DNA of 36,141 nt, from NCBI GenBank assembly GCA_903869185.1, contig CAIPYC010000087.1:1-36141 (forward strand), written 5' to 3'. The notes under the pieces were generated by a model, which was not told the DNA's origin, ran no database searches, and was given only the letters and a program-made list of their open reading frames with translations. The stretch comes from an uncultured cyanobacterium (GTDB taxonomy: Bacteria > Cyanobacteriota > Cyanobacteriia > Cyanobacteriales > Microcystaceae). Shown here one piece after another: positions 22,738 to 32,486 of this stretch (position 1 is the first letter of the stretch; each line of letters opens with the position of its first letter). Position numbers and translations under genes: made by a program.

Positions 22738-24966
22738 TTAATTTTTAGGTTGAAAATTGCGCAAACGCAAGGCATTGCTTACTACCGAAAAAGAACTAAA
22801 GGCCATTGCTCCTCCAGCTAAAACAGGATTGAGTAGCCAGCCAAAGATTGGAAATAAAATGCCGGCGGCAATGGGAATACCTGCAACGTTGTATATATAG
22901 GCAAAAAAGAGATTCTCTCGGATATTGCGCATTGTAGCTCTGCTTAGCTCAATTGCAGTAACAATACCCTGGAGATCTCCGGAAATCAAGGTAATATCAG
23001 CGGCCGAGATAGCCACATCAGTTCCAGTGCCAATAGCTATTCCCACATCAGACTGAGCTAAAGCCGGCGCATCGTTGATTCCATCTCCTATCATGGCAAC
23101 AACCTTACCTTGAGATTGCAAATACTTAATTTGATCTAACTTATCCTGGGGTTTGACTTGGGAGAGGACATGAAATATCCCAACCTCCCGGGCAATGGAT
23201 GCAGCGGTGAGTTCATTGTCACCAGTAAGCATGAATATCTCTATCCCCATTCTTTTAAGACTTTCGACGACTTTAGCTGCATTGGGCTTTAAGGCATCAG
23301 TGATTCCTATAATTGCCTCGATCTCTTTATCTATGCTCACAAAAACTACGGTTTTCTGCGCAGATTCCCAAGTGCTTTTATAGTTTTTAAAGTAACTGCA
23401 ATCAATACCCAAATCCTCAAGCCAATCTTGAGTGCCAATGCGCACTGATTTGTCTGCCAAAACAGCCTGTACCCCGCAACCAGCAATTGCCTTGAAATCT
23501 TCGGTATCTATGGGACTAACTTGCTGAGTTTGCCCATAATGCACTATTGCTCTAGCTAAAGGATGCTCTGATTTACTTTCTAGCGAAACTGCAGCTTGTA
23601 ATATATTAAGCTCATCAGCTTGGCGCGTTATGTAATTGGTAACAGTTGGCTTTCCTTGGGTTAAGGTACCTGTTTTATCCAGGACTATAGTATTGATTTT
23701 GTGGGTGAGCTCGAGGATGTCTCCTCCCTTAATTAAGATCCCGTGTTCTGCTCCTTTGCCTGTGCCCACCATAATAGCCGTTGGAGTAGCCAAACCCAAT
23801 GCGCAGGGACAAGCGATGATCAATACACTAACCGAAGTGATCACCGCTAGAGAGAGATTTCCCATGACGTTATACCAAACTATAAAAGTTAAGATCGCCG
23901 TAGCAATCACCACTGGCACAAAATAGGCTGTGATTCTATCTGCCATTTTTTGGATAGGTGCTTTGGATCCTTGTGCCTGTCGAACCATGACAATGATCTT
24001 AGACAGGAAAGTATTCTTCCCAACCTGAGTAGCTCTAAACTGAAAGCTACCGGAGCCATTGAGCGTCGCGCCAATTACTTGATCTCCAATTTGTTTTTTT
24101 ACTGGCTTACTTTCTCCTGTGACCATCGCTTCATCTACAGAAGAAGAGCCTTGAGTAATTTGTCCATCTACTGGAATACTTTCGCCTGGACGTACCAAAA
24201 GGATATCCCCAACAACCACATCCACAATCTCTATATCTACTATTTGTTCATTGCGAATCACTCTAGCCGATTTGGGTGCTAAGGCTGCTAGTTTGGCGAT
24301 CGCCTCTGAAGTCTTGTCTTTGGATCTACTTTCCAAGAAATGACCCAAAAGAATCAACGTAACAACTGTAGATGCAGCTTCGTAATAGAGATGGGTAGTC
24401 AGTCCTTGGGCTATAAATAAACTAGGAAAGAAAGTCACCCAGAGCGAATAAATATAAGCTGCCCCAGTTCCCAGAGCAATTAAGGTGTCCATGGAAGCGC
24501 TACGCCGTAGCAGTGATTTGTAGCCTCTGAGAAAAAAACCTCCACCACACCAGAAAAGAACAATACTAGTGAGAAATAGCTGTAAATATGGATTACTTAA
24601 CCAAGGGGGAATCCAGTCTATCTCGATTCCTGTCATCATAGGCAGGGAACCAATAATCAAGAGCGAACTGATTACTACAGCTACAGAGATCCTGCGCTGT
24701 AAAAGTAAATATTGAGATTTTTCTTGCTCATTGGATTGACCGATGGGGAGATCCTGCATGGGATAAGCATGATAACCTGCTTTTTCAACAGCGCCTTGAA
24801 TCTCAGTCAAATTAGTTAGTCGATGATCGTAGCGCACATCGGCCTGTCCGGCAGCAAAATTAACCTGGCATTGCTCGACTCCTGGAACTAAAGAGATCGC
24901 TCTTTCAATATTGTTCGCACACGAAGCGCAACTCATTCCACTTAGTTGGAGATTGATTGTATCCAT
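22738..24966 (-). CDS. copper-transporting P1B-type ATPase
   Basis: Moves Cu(I) across the plasma or thylakoid membrane at the cost of ATP. In order: an N-terminal HMA domain with GMSCASC (C13, C16), TGES in the actuator domain, the transmembrane metal motif [10 protein letters not shown] (Cys near 384 and 386), the phosphorylation site [11 protein letters not shown] (Asp near 429), the HP motif SEHPLARAI, and [20 protein letters not shown]. The last span carries the [16 protein letters not shown] motif typical of Cu(I) pumps. At 742 residues it matches cyanobacterial CtaA and PacS, but sequence alone does not tell import (CtaA) from thylakoid delivery (PacS), so no symbol is given. It heads the minus-strand run that includes modA and modBC. 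Confidence 0.93.
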   Translation of the reverse strand: MDTINLQLSGMSCASCANNIERAISLVPGVEQCQVNFAAGQADVRYDHRLTNLTEIQGAVEKAGYHAYPMQDLPIGQSNEQEKSQYLLLQRRISVAVVISSLLIIGSLPMMTGIEIDWIPPWLSNPYLQLFLTSIVLFWCGGGFFLRGYKSLLRRSASMDTLIALGTGAAYIYSLWVTFFPSLFIAQGLTTHLYYEAASTVVTLILLGHFLESRSKDKTSEAIAKLAALAPKSARVIRNEQIVDIEIVDVVVGDILLVRPGESIPVDGQITQGSSSVDEAMVTGESKPVKKQIGDQVIGATLNGSGSFQFRATQVGKNTFLSKIIVMVRQAQGSKAPIQKMADRITAYFVPVVIATAILTFIVWYNVMGNLSLAVITSVSVLIIACPCALGLATPTAIMVGTGKGAEHGILIKGGDILELTHKINTIVLDKTGTLTQGKPTVTNYITRQADELNILQAAVSLESKSEHPLARAIVHYGQTQQVSPIDTEDFKAIAGCGVQAVLADKSVRIGTQDWLEDLGIDCSYFKNYKSTWESAQKTVVFVSIDKEIEAIIGITDALKPNAAKVVESLKRMGIEIFMLTGDNELTAASIAREVGIFHVLSQVKPQDKLDQIKYLQSQGKVVAMIGDGINDAPALAQSDVGIAIGTGTDVAISAADITLISGDLQGIVTAIELSRATMRNIRENLFFAYIYNVAGIPIAAGILFPIFGWLLNPVLAGGAMAFSSFSVVSNALRLRNFQPKN
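24296..24303. repeat. HIP1 octamer GCGATCGC
   Basis: Perfect HIP1 palindrome inside the copper ATPase gene. Confidence 0.85.
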
Positions 24967-25322
24967 AATTGAAGCCTTGTTTTCTCAAAGTGGAAATATA
25001 GCCCCCGGCAGTATCATGTAGCTATTTTAAAAGTATAATATTACTCAATACGGTTTTACGATAAAACTTTGAGAAATATCAAAGAGTGAAATAGTATATC
25101 TCTTTTTAATTCAGCATATTTTTTATGTGATCTCTTTTTTGTTTCTAATAGGTTAAAGGATTTAAGTCGATTTTTTATATAAGCTTTTGTAAAACACAAT
25201 TTCTCTTCAAGAATAATTGAAAAGCTTATTTGGCGAATATTAGAGATATGCTAACTATCGAAAATGAGCGAACCGAGAGCGGTTAAGCTAAATTTAACTA
25301 AATGTTTTGATAATCATTAAAC
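24967..25322. other. 356-base AT-rich divergent intergenic region with an 11-bp inverted repeat
   Basis: No gene is visible. TTTCTCAAAGT at 24981-24991 is matched exactly by its reverse complement ACTTTGAGAAA at 25066-25076, close to the copper ATPase start. This could be a regulator site or an RNA structure. The rest is AT-rich and presumably holds the two divergent promoters, but no -35/-10 pair stands out. Confidence 0.5.
25303..25321 (+). promoter_or_regulatory. Fur-box-like site before a small membrane protein gene
   Basis: GATAATCATTA at 25309-25319 is an exact core match to the classic Fur consensus, with 13 of 19 positions overall by my count. It ends one base before the ATG at 25323, so binding would block translation initiation or transcription. 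The site is AT-rich, so chance is possible. Confidence 0.35.
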
Positions 25323-25718
25323 ATGTCTGGTAACCATCGTCAAAAAATTACTGCGCTCTGGACTTCATTTTTACTAGGTATTCTTTTTCACAATGAGCTG
25401 GGATTGATGCCGCTATTTCACAACATGAAAGTAGAGCAATCTGAAGTCAAAGGGAATCTTGATGCAGTATTTGGTTTTATGCTGTTGTTTTTTATAATTC
25501 CAATGGTGTTGATTGTAATTCCCAGCTTTACGGAAAACAAAGCTTATCGTAAATGGCACTTTGGACTCACTATCGCCTATACCCTGATGAACTTGGCTCA
25601 CTTGATTGCCGATATTGTAGTTCATGAGCCCTGGTATCAATTGATTTTAATGTTTCTTTTATTGTTCATTGGACTGACTCTCAATGTGATCTCATTTCAA
25701 TGGATCAAGTCTAGGTAG
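25323..25718 (+). CDS. four-span membrane protein, hypothetical
   Basis: A 131-residue protein with about four transmembrane segments (near 12-30, 46-68, 80-98 and 106-125). Histidines sit at or near the membrane: [13 protein letters not shown] at the first loop and [15 protein letters not shown] around the third span. I recognise no family. Its position opposite a copper ATPase, the membrane histidines and the Fur-box-like site would fit a metal-related role, but that is inference. The 3' end overlaps the convergent pcyA by eight bases. No Shine-Dalgarno sequence is evident. Confidence 0.6.
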   Translation: MSGNHRQKITALWTSFLLGILFHNELGLMPLFHNMKVEQSEVKGNLDAVFGFMLLFFIIPMVLIVIPSFTENKAYRKWHFGLTIAYTLMNLAHLIADIVVHEPWYQLILMFLLLFIGLTLNVISFQWIKSR

Positions 25719-26424
25719 GCAGATCAAAGAGAACCATATTCATATACCTCTGGGCCCACTGTTCTCCGAAGGCTTTATCTAAAATTCTTCTGGTCTTATC
25801 GTTTTCTTGTTGCTGAGAACAATAGTATTGCTGGGAGGCTCTATTTAATTCAGTTTGGGACTGGTTCCCTGCACTTGTATTTAGAGATTGATAACAGTGA
25901 ATCTTCAGATAATCAGCAACCCTCTGCAGAAAAAGTTGTTCTTCCCAGGCATTGACAGGTCGCACAAATAAACAATAGGGAGAAAAGATGTTGCCCCACT
26001 CTGGCAATTCTCTAGGTTGAGAAAATTCAACAGGTTTTAAGCCCGAGAGCTCTTTAACATAAGCTTGGGATAAACCATTGATGGGTGAGAGATCGACAAT
26101 AGCTGCGCTGATTCCCCCCTTACCTGAGACAATATCACAGCCAAACATCGGCAGATGATACTCCACATTGGGAAACATGACACAGTGGAGAATATCCAAG
26201 CCGGTACCGACTTTAGCCAGCTCCAGATGCATTTTGCGAAATTGGTTGTTTTGGAAACAACGGTTTTCAATCAATAATCTTTCTCCCTCAAGTTTGCCTT
26301 CAATATAGCCAAAGTCCTCTGGAAGATTGTAGGGTTCTGGTGAAAGAGATTGCCAGCTTTCAATGATTAAATCGGACAAGCCAGTGATCAGCGGATGAAG
26401 AGATGCTTTGAAGGATTCAGACAT
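25711..26424 (-). CDS. pcyA: phycocyanobilin:ferredoxin oxidoreductase
   Basis: Reduces biliverdin IXalpha by four electrons from ferredoxin to phycocyanobilin, the chromophore of phycobiliproteins and of phytochrome-like sensors. The 237 residues are normal length. Conserved catalytic positions are present: E68 in HLELAKVG, H80 in [10 protein letters not shown] and D97 in [12 protein letters not shown], matching Glu76, His88 and Asp105 of the Synechocystis enzyme by spacing. [12 protein letters not shown] is also a bilin-reductase signature. The presence of a complete pcyA implies phycobilisomes or bilin photoreceptors. The gene is convergent with, and overlaps by eight bases, the small membrane protein gene. 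Confidence 0.95.
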   Translation of the reverse strand: MSESFKASLHPLITGLSDLIIESWQSLSPEPYNLPEDFGYIEGKLEGERLLIENRCFQNNQFRKMHLELAKVGTGLDILHCVMFPNVEYHLPMFGCDIVSGKGGISAAIVDLSPINGLSQAYVKELSGLKPVEFSQPRELPEWGNIFSPYCLFVRPVNAWEEQLFLQRVADYLKIHCYQSLNTSAGNQSQTELNRASQQYYCSQQQENDKTRRILDKAFGEQWAQRYMNMVLFDLPT

Positions 26425-26489
26425 ATAAATATAATCGTTATTCAGGATTTAGGATAAACGGTCTTCTGTCTATTGGTATATTGGATAGC

Positions 26490-26503
26490 CGACAAGATTG
26501 TCG
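26490..26503. promoter_or_regulatory. short palindrome upstream of gcvP
   Basis: CGACAAGATTGTCG forms six paired bases either side of GA, in the 123-base divergent region between pcyA and gcvP. It is a possible operator; no glycine riboswitch fold is seen in this short leader. Confidence 0.35.
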
Positions 26504-26547
26504 AAAAGTTGTTACATTATTTAATAAAACAAGTTAACGCTTAGACA

Positions 26548-29400
26548 ATGGTAGAAAGCAATAGTACAAAATATCTGGATTTATTTTCCAATAGGCATAT
26601 TGGTCCGAGCTCTAGGCAGATTGAAAGCATGCTCGAGAGTTTAGGCTATCAAAGCTTAGAAAATTTGGTGGCCAATGCTGTACCCTCAACTATTGCTCTT
26701 AAAAGATCCCTCTCACTGCCCCCTTCTCAATCCGAAGCCAAAGCCCTCGAAAGTCTCCAGAATATTGCCAGAGAGAATCAGATTTTCAAATCATATTTAG
26801 GCTGCGGTTATTATAACTGTCATATCCCTGGGGTGATCCAGCGCAACATTCTAGAATGCCCAGGCTGGTACACTGCCTATACTCCCTATCAAGCCGAGAT
26901 TGCTCAGGGTAGATTGGAAGCTCTTTTAAACTTTCAAACCATGATCATCGAGCTGACAGGGCTGGAAATTGCCAATGCTTCTCTTTTGGATGAGGGGACC
27001 GCAGCAGCTGAGGCGATGATGATGAGCCATTCTATTTCCAAAAACAAGGCAGAATCTTTTTTTGTATCCCAATATTGTCATCCACAGACTATAGAAGTGC
27101 TCAGAACCAGGGCAGAGCCGATTGGGATCAGGCTGATTGTATCTGATGAGCAAGAATTTGACTTTGCCGAACCTATTTTTGGCGCTCTTTTACAATATCC
27201 CAATACCCACGGTACGATTGTTGACTACAGTGGGTTCATTGAGAGGGCTCATCAGTCCAAAGCCCTTGTTACCATTGCGGCAGACCTGTTGAGCCTGACT
27301 CTTCTCAAGCCACCAGGAGAACTTGGAGCAGATATAGCCGTCGGTAGTACCCAGCGACTAGGCTTACCCCTTGGCTATGGAGGTCCCCATGCAGCCTATT
27401 TTGCCACCAAAGATATTTATAAAAGACAGATTCCAGGCCGTATAGTGGGAATCTCTAAAGATCGCATGGGCAATAGAGCGCTGCGATTGGCTCTACAAAC
27501 CAGAGAGCAGCATATCAAAAGAGACAGGGCCACTAGTAATATATGTACGGCCCAGGTATTGCCAGCAGTACTAGCTTCAATGTATGTCGTTTACCATGGA
27601 CCAGAGGGACTTTTAAAGATTGCTACTAAAATCGGTTTACTCGCAAGACTACTGGCCCAAGGACTCAGTAGATTAGGTTACCAAATTAAAAATGAGTTTT
27701 ATTTTGATACTGTTTCTATCGAAGTCCAATCTGTCAGGGAAATCCTGGAAGCAGCTCTGACTGAAAAAATCAACCTACGTCAATTGGATGAGAAAACCAT
27801 CAGCATAGCTCTAGATGAAACTACTCAACTTGAAGATATAGAAATTCTCTGGCGAATCTTTGCCCAAGGTAGAGAATTGACATTTTCTGCAGATCAACTG
27901 GAAGTATCCTTACAATTTGGCGAAAATTCTATTCGAGATAGTAAATACCTCCAGGAGCCTGTTTTTAACCTTTATCACAGCGAAACAGAACTACTGCGCT
28001 ATATCCACCAGTTAGAGAGCAAAGATATTTCCCTTAATAGCTCAATGATTCCCTTGGGCTCTTGCACGATGAAATTGAATGCAACTTCTGAGATGATTCC
28101 CATCACTTGGCCAGAATTTGCTCAGATTCATCCACATTCACCATTAGAGCAAACCAAGGGATACCAGATTCTCTTTGCCCAATTAGAACAGTATCTTGCC
28201 GAAATCACTGGTTTTAGTGCAATTTCCCTCCAGCCTAATGCTGGTTCACAGGGGGAATATGCGGGATTGCAAGTTATCCGTCAATATCATCATTCGAGGG
28301 GGCAGCAACAGCGCCATATCTGTCTGATTCCCGAATCGGCCCATGGGACCAACCCGGCCAGCGCTGTCATGTGTGGTATGAAAGTAGTGCCAATTGCATG
28401 TGACTCTCAAGGAAATATAGATATCCAGGATCTTCAGGATAAAGCCGAGCAACATAGCGGGGAATTGGCGGCCTTGATGATCACATATCCCTCAACCCAT
28501 GGTGTATTTGAAGAGGGAATCAGTCAAATTTGCCAGATTATTCATGATCATGGCGGGCAGATCTATATGGATGGAGCCAATATGAATGCCCAAGTTGGAC
28601 TATGTAGGCCTGCTGATTTTGGAGCAGATGTCTGTCATCTCAACCTACATAAAACCTTCTGCATTCCTCATGGTGGAGGTGGACCTGGCATGGGACCGAT
28701 AGGAGTCAAACCCCATCTTGCGCCCTTTTTACCTAGAACACCACTTCTTTCAAATGACGAAAATTCTATTGGTTTGATTTCCTCAGCTTACTGGGGAAGT
28801 GCCAGTATCTTGCCAATTTCCTGGATGTATATCAGGATGATGGGAGCAGATGGGCTGACCAAAGCTACATCGACGGCGATCCTCAATGCCAACTATATGG
28901 CTCAGCGCTTGGGTCTTTACTATCGAGTTCTCTTTACTGGCCAATACAATCTGGTTGCCCATGAATGTGTAATTGATCTGCGCCCACTCAAGAAATTAGC
29001 CGCAATTGAAGTCGAGGATGTAGCCAAACGTCTTATGGATTATGGTTTTCATGCCCCTACAGTCTCTTGGCCTGTACCAGGGACTATGATGATTGAACCT
29101 ACCGAAAGTGAATCCAAAACCGAGATGGATCGTTTTTGCGATGCCATGATCAGTATTTACAATGAAGCCAAGCAGATTGCCTCAGGAGAGCTGGACTTGG
29201 TGGATAATCCTCTAAAAAATGCGCCACATACTGCCCAAATGCTGATTACCGGCGAGTGGACGCACCCCTACTCGAGAGAGATGGCAGCATATCCTCCCGG
29301 TGTCGAATATAAATACTGGCCCCCCGTGGGCAGGATCGACAATGCCTACGGTGATCGCAACCTGGTTTGCTCCTGCAGTCCAATGGAAGAATACGCTTGA
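26548..29400 (+). CDS. gcvP: glycine dehydrogenase (decarboxylating), P protein
   Basis: The PLP-dependent P protein of the glycine cleavage system; it decarboxylates glycine and loads the aminomethyl group onto lipoyl-GcvH. It is important in photorespiratory glycine turnover in cyanobacteria. This is the fused homodimeric form at 950 residues, with an N-terminal half ([19 protein letters not shown]) and a C-terminal half. The PLP-binding Lys is K702 in [33 protein letters not shown] is also diagnostic. gcvT and gcvH are not adjacent. The downstream kinase-like gene starts 37 bases after the stop. Confidence 0.97.
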   Translation: MVESNSTKYLDLFSNRHIGPSSRQIESMLESLGYQSLENLVANAVPSTIALKRSLSLPPSQSEAKALESLQNIARENQIFKSYLGCGYYNCHIPGVIQRNILECPGWYTAYTPYQAEIAQGRLEALLNFQTMIIELTGLEIANASLLDEGTAAAEAMMMSHSISKNKAESFFVSQYCHPQTIEVLRTRAEPIGIRLIVSDEQEFDFAEPIFGALLQYPNTHGTIVDYSGFIERAHQSKALVTIAADLLSLTLLKPPGELGADIAVGSTQRLGLPLGYGGPHAAYFATKDIYKRQIPGRIVGISKDRMGNRALRLALQTREQHIKRDRATSNICTAQVLPAVLASMYVVYHGPEGLLKIATKIGLLARLLAQGLSRLGYQIKNEFYFDTVSIEVQSVREILEAALTEKINLRQLDEKTISIALDETTQLEDIEILWRIFAQGRELTFSADQLEVSLQFGENSIRDSKYLQEPVFNLYHSETELLRYIHQLESKDISLNSSMIPLGSCTMKLNATSEMIPITWPEFAQIHPHSPLEQTKGYQILFAQLEQYLAEITGFSAISLQPNAGSQGEYAGLQVIRQYHHSRGQQQRHICLIPESAHGTNPASAVMCGMKVVPIACDSQGNIDIQDLQDKAEQHSGELAALMITYPSTHGVFEEGISQICQIIHDHGGQIYMDGANMNAQVGLCRPADFGADVCHLNLHKTFCIPHGGGGPGMGPIGVKPHLAPFLPRTPLLSNDENSIGLISSAYWGSASILPISWMYIRMMGADGLTKATSTAILNANYMAQRLGLYYRVLFTGQYNLVAHECVIDLRPLKKLAAIEVEDVAKRLMDYGFHAPTVSWPVPGTMMIEPTESESKTEMDRFCDAMISIYNEAKQIASGELDLVDNPLKNAPHTAQMLITGEWTHPYSREMAAYPPGVEYKYWPPVGRIDNAYGDRNLVCSCSPMEEYA

Positions 29401-29437
29401 AGTCTTGGACTATAGTGGAGATGGGGAGTTTTTATTT

Positions 29438-30961
29438 ATGCTGTTTCCCATCTTGCTTGAGCAAATGCAAAGCGATCTGGCCTATCCTCATTCTGTTCAA
29501 TTACCCATCAAGGTTATACAGACACATGCTGCTGCAGTTTTTTTAACCGGGGATTACGCCTATAAGCTCAAAAAAACGGTAGATTTTGGTTTTCTGGATT
29601 ATTCTACTCTAGCCAAGAGAAAATATTATCTCGAGCGGGAATTGGAGCTAAATCAACCGATTGCCCCGGAAATTTACCTAGAAGTTCTAACTATCAATTG
29701 CGACGATCATCAGCTAAAAATCAAGGGAAAGGGGGAAATAGTTGAATATGTCCTCAAAATGCGCCAGTTTCCCCAGGATTGTCTGTTGATTAGTCTATTT
29801 GAAGCGGGCAAGCTGGAGGAAATCCACTTAAAAGAACTGGCAAGCATAGTGGCCAATTTTCATCTTCACAGTAAAACCAATGACTATATAAGCAGTTTTG
29901 GAGATCCGATCAATATCAAGAAATCTCTAGATCAAAACTACAGTCAAACCCAAAAATATATTGGTAAAGCGCAAACTCAGCAGCAGTATGAGCAGACTGT
30001 ATCTTATAGTGAATTTTTTTTCCAGAACAAAAGTGAAGTTTTAAAAAATCGCCAAAGCCAGCATAAAATCCGCGAATGTCACGGAGATCTCCATCTTAAA
30101 AATATCTGTCTCTGGCACGATAAAATTCAACTGTTTGATCGTATTGAATTCAATGATGATTTTCGCTTTGTCGATACCATGTACGATATTGCCTTTACTG
30201 TCATGGATCTCGAATCCAGGGGTCGCAGTGATCTGAGCAATGTTTTTCTCAACACATATCTTGAGCTCACTGGGGATTGGTCCGGACTGGAGGTATTGCC
30301 CCTTTACCTTTGCCGTCAAGCATATGTCAGGGCCAAGGTAAATTCTTTTTTGCTCGATGATCCTGAAATTTCTGCCCAAGAACAAGAGAACGCAACCAAA
30401 ACCGCTTCACTGTACTATAAATTGGCTTGGCAATATTGTCAAAAAAATACAGCCAAATTGATCTTGATGTCGGGACCTTCTGGTTCTGGCAAGTCTACAG
30501 TTGCTCGCTACCTGGCCAAACATCTCAATGCCATACATATACGCTCTGATGCTGTTCGCAAACATCTAGCTCAATTGGATCTCCAGACAAGGGGATCAGA
30601 AAATCTCTATAGTAGCCAAATGAACCAAATGACTTATCAAAAACTTATAGAGCTGGGAAATCTAGCAATTGAAAATGGATTTTCTGCGATTTTGGATGCC
30701 AAATTTGATCGCCATCGTTGGCGTGAGCTAGCCCACCAAGTCCAATTGATAATCTATTGCAACGCCCCGACTGAAGTTTTGCAAAAACGAGTGGAACTGC
30801 GCAAGCACGATGTTTCTGATGCTACCAAAGAGTTGCTAGAAAGTCAGCTATCTGGCGCTGAGCCCTTTACCCTAGATGAACAGGATATTTTGCTGGTACT
30901 AGATACTACAGGGAATTGGCAAGAGGAGTTAAATCACTTCTTCGATTCTCCAATATCATAG
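29438..30961 (+). CDS. phosphotransferase-like/AAA_33 kinase two-domain protein
   Basis: A 507-residue fusion. The N-terminal about 320 residues are an aminoglycoside-phosphotransferase-like kinase: catalytic loop CHGDLHLKNI (H215-G-D217) and the metal motif FDRIEFNDDFRFVD. The C-terminal part is a small P-loop kinase with Walker A SGPSGSGKST (346-353) and RSDAVRK, a layout shared with gluconate- and zeta-toxin-like kinases. Such fusions are widespread and mostly uncharacterised; the substrate is unknown. The start is ATG 29438 with GGGGAG upstream. The frame is open further back into gcvP, but that part is not conserved-looking. The glycine-zipper gene follows 15 bases later. Confidence 0.83.
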   Translation: MLFPILLEQMQSDLAYPHSVQLPIKVIQTHAAAVFLTGDYAYKLKKTVDFGFLDYSTLAKRKYYLERELELNQPIAPEIYLEVLTINCDDHQLKIKGKGEIVEYVLKMRQFPQDCLLISLFEAGKLEEIHLKELASIVANFHLHSKTNDYISSFGDPINIKKSLDQNYSQTQKYIGKAQTQQQYEQTVSYSEFFFQNKSEVLKNRQSQHKIRECHGDLHLKNICLWHDKIQLFDRIEFNDDFRFVDTMYDIAFTVMDLESRGRSDLSNVFLNTYLELTGDWSGLEVLPLYLCRQAYVRAKVNSFLLDDPEISAQEQENATKTASLYYKLAWQYCQKNTAKLILMSGPSGSGKSTVARYLAKHLNAIHIRSDAVRKHLAQLDLQTRGSENLYSSQMNQMTYQKLIELGNLAIENGFSAILDAKFDRHRWRELAHQVQLIIYCNAPTEVLQKRVELRKHDVSDATKELLESQLSGAEPFTLDEQDILLVLDTTGNWQEELNHFFDSPIS

Positions 30962-30976
30962 GAGATATGCTCTTGA

Positions 30977-31714
30977 ATGATAAGGAGATACCCCAACCAC
31001 ATGGTAGATGATAACAAAGCGCTACATTGGCCAGGGACATTTGGGGATCTGGTAGATAATGTTGTAAAAAAAACAGAACGGATTGGTCAGATGGTGGATC
31101 CAGCTTCTATAGGCGGCGCCTTTGTCGGTATGTCGGCCGGTGAAGTATTCGGCGCGGCTGTTGGTGGACTGGTTGGTTCAGTAATTGGACCAGAGGGAAC
31201 CGTTCTAGGCGCCAGTATAGGTTCTCTAGCTGGTAACTATATCGGTGCAAAATTGGGCTCTGATGTTGGCCGTGGAATGAGTCAACCAGGTAAAGATACA
31301 GCGCAATCGCTTGTGAGCTTTGTGGGAATCAAAAGCGGAGAAAATCTGGGAACTACTGCGGGTATTGTAAGCGGCGCTACTATAGGTACATTAATAGCAG
31401 GTCCAATCGGCGGGGTGATTGGCAGTATTTTTGGAGATGCCTTGGGCGGACAATTGGGAGAAGATATCTCCATTGGTCTGCAAAGAAAATTAAATCCACA
31501 GAACAATGAAGAACCAAAATTGCAAACTACTCTGCCAGATTGGATCGGCAATACAATACAGAATTTTATGGGAGAAAGCGGAACGATGCTCTTAGGCAGA
31601 ACCATTGGAGGGCGACTTGCCGGACCTGCTGGCGCTGAAATTGGCCAGACCCTAGGTACTATCACTGGTAAAAAGATCTCTTGGTCTGCTCTAGATGTTT
31701 CTAGAAAAACTTAA
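30977..31714 (+). CDS. glycine-zipper protein, hypothetical
   Basis: A 245-residue protein with long Gly/Ala-rich helices: IGGAFVGMSAGEVFGAAVGG onward (about 46-95), GTTAGIVSGATIGTLIAGPI (about 124-165) and GRTIGGRLAGPAGAEIGQTL (about 207-230). The G-x3-G spacing marks glycine-zipper segments that pack in membranes or between oligomers. The N-terminal LHWPGTFGDLVDNVVKKTE is charged and soluble-looking, and no signal peptide is present. The ATG at 31001 (preceded by AAGGAG at 13 bases) is an alternative start. Function is unknown. The gene is close behind the kinase gene, and its end overlaps the convergent methyltransferase by 24 bases. Confidence 0.7.
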   Translation: MIRRYPNHMVDDNKALHWPGTFGDLVDNVVKKTERIGQMVDPASIGGAFVGMSAGEVFGAAVGGLVGSVIGPEGTVLGASIGSLAGNYIGAKLGSDVGRGMSQPGKDTAQSLVSFVGIKSGENLGTTAGIVSGATIGTLIAGPIGGVIGSIFGDALGGQLGEDISIGLQRKLNPQNNEEPKLQTTLPDWIGNTIQNFMGESGTMLLGRTIGGRLAGPAGAEIGQTLGTITGKKISWSALDVSRKT

Positions 31715-32413
31715 AGTGGCCATAGTTTTGCTCTCGTCTTGGTAGAGATATTCTACTTTCTTGAAATTGTTCTTATAGCCCATTGCAATCAAGTCTTCTT
31801 TTGTTTCGGGAAAGTCGCTGGAACTAACGTGGCTTTCAACTATCAAGTAATCATCTGAGGTAAATTCAACCCAATCGCGTTTCATGTCATTGAAATAGCG
31901 GCGCAGGAAATCTTGGCGATCTTCATTGTCTCTGCGCACAATATCTATCAAAATGAACTTACCTTGGGGATGCAAAAAGTTAAAAACTTCTCCAATGAAA
32001 TGATCTTTTTGAGCATAAGTAAGATGGTGCAAAGCAAAGGCTATTAAAATACAATCGAAGCTATTATATTGATCTCGGGTCAATTGTTCAGCCAAGGGGT
32101 TAAAATCCGCTTCAACCAAAACAGTTGGACAGCCAAGAGATTTTAGATTCTTGCCAGCGAGTTCTAAGGCTACAGGAGATATATCAATGCCATGATAACT
32201 GGAGATATCCAGATTGGACAGGGCTTTTGTTGTGAACCTGGCATCCCCGCAACCTATTTCAAGGAAGGTGATTGGCGCTTTAAAACTACTCTCTAGAATA
32301 ATGGACAGGGATTGATATATTCCCTGGTGCCCCATATAGTCATAATCTAGAATTTTTTGGTAGACTTGCCATTGCTCTGAGAAAAACTCTTGTGGATACA
32401 TTATTTTGGACAT
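31691..32413 (-). CDS. class I SAM-dependent methyltransferase
   Basis: A 240-residue Rossmann-fold methyltransferase. Motif I is TFLEIGCGDARFT (about 49-61), the acidic ribose contact is GIDISPVALELA, motif II/III is VEADFN, and motif IV is FDCILIAFALHHL. It belongs to the small-molecule/ubiquinone-type group by appearance, but the substrate is not readable. It lies downstream of psbO on the same strand behind a strong terminator, so it is probably transcribed separately. Its 3' end overlaps the glycine-zipper gene by 24 bases. Confidence 0.83.
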   Translation of the reverse strand: MSKIMYPQEFFSEQWQVYQKILDYDYMGHQGIYQSLSIILESSFKAPITFLEIGCGDARFTTKALSNLDISSYHGIDISPVALELAGKNLKSLGCPTVLVEADFNPLAEQLTRDQYNSFDCILIAFALHHLTYAQKDHFIGEVFNFLHPQGKFILIDIVRRDNEDRQDFLRRYFNDMKRDWVEFTSDDYLIVESHVSSSDFPETKEDLIAMGYKNNFKKVEYLYQDESKTMATLSFSRNI

Positions 32414-32432
32414 TGGCTACTCTCTGAGTCAT

Positions 32433-32470
32433 AAAAAAAAGAGAGGAGAATAAATGATCTCCTCTTTTTA
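32433..32470 (-). terminator. intrinsic terminator of psbO
   Basis: AGAGGAGA and TCTCCTCT form an 8-bp stem around an eight-base loop, 17 or more bases after the psbO stop on the minus strand. The stem is followed by a run of eight T on that strand. A weaker T run lies on the other side. Confidence 0.85.
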
Positions 32471-32486
32471 AGCTTGATTCAATCAA

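Noticed and set aside
26425-26547. Glycine riboswitch before gcvP
   Set aside because: The 123-base divergent gap is short and AT-rich, and shows only a small palindrome, not paired aptamer domains.
29300-29437. Long N-terminal extension of the kinase/ATPase gene into gcvP
   Set aside because: It overlaps gcvP coding in another frame; the ATG at 29438 has GGGGAG upstream and gives the expected N-terminus.
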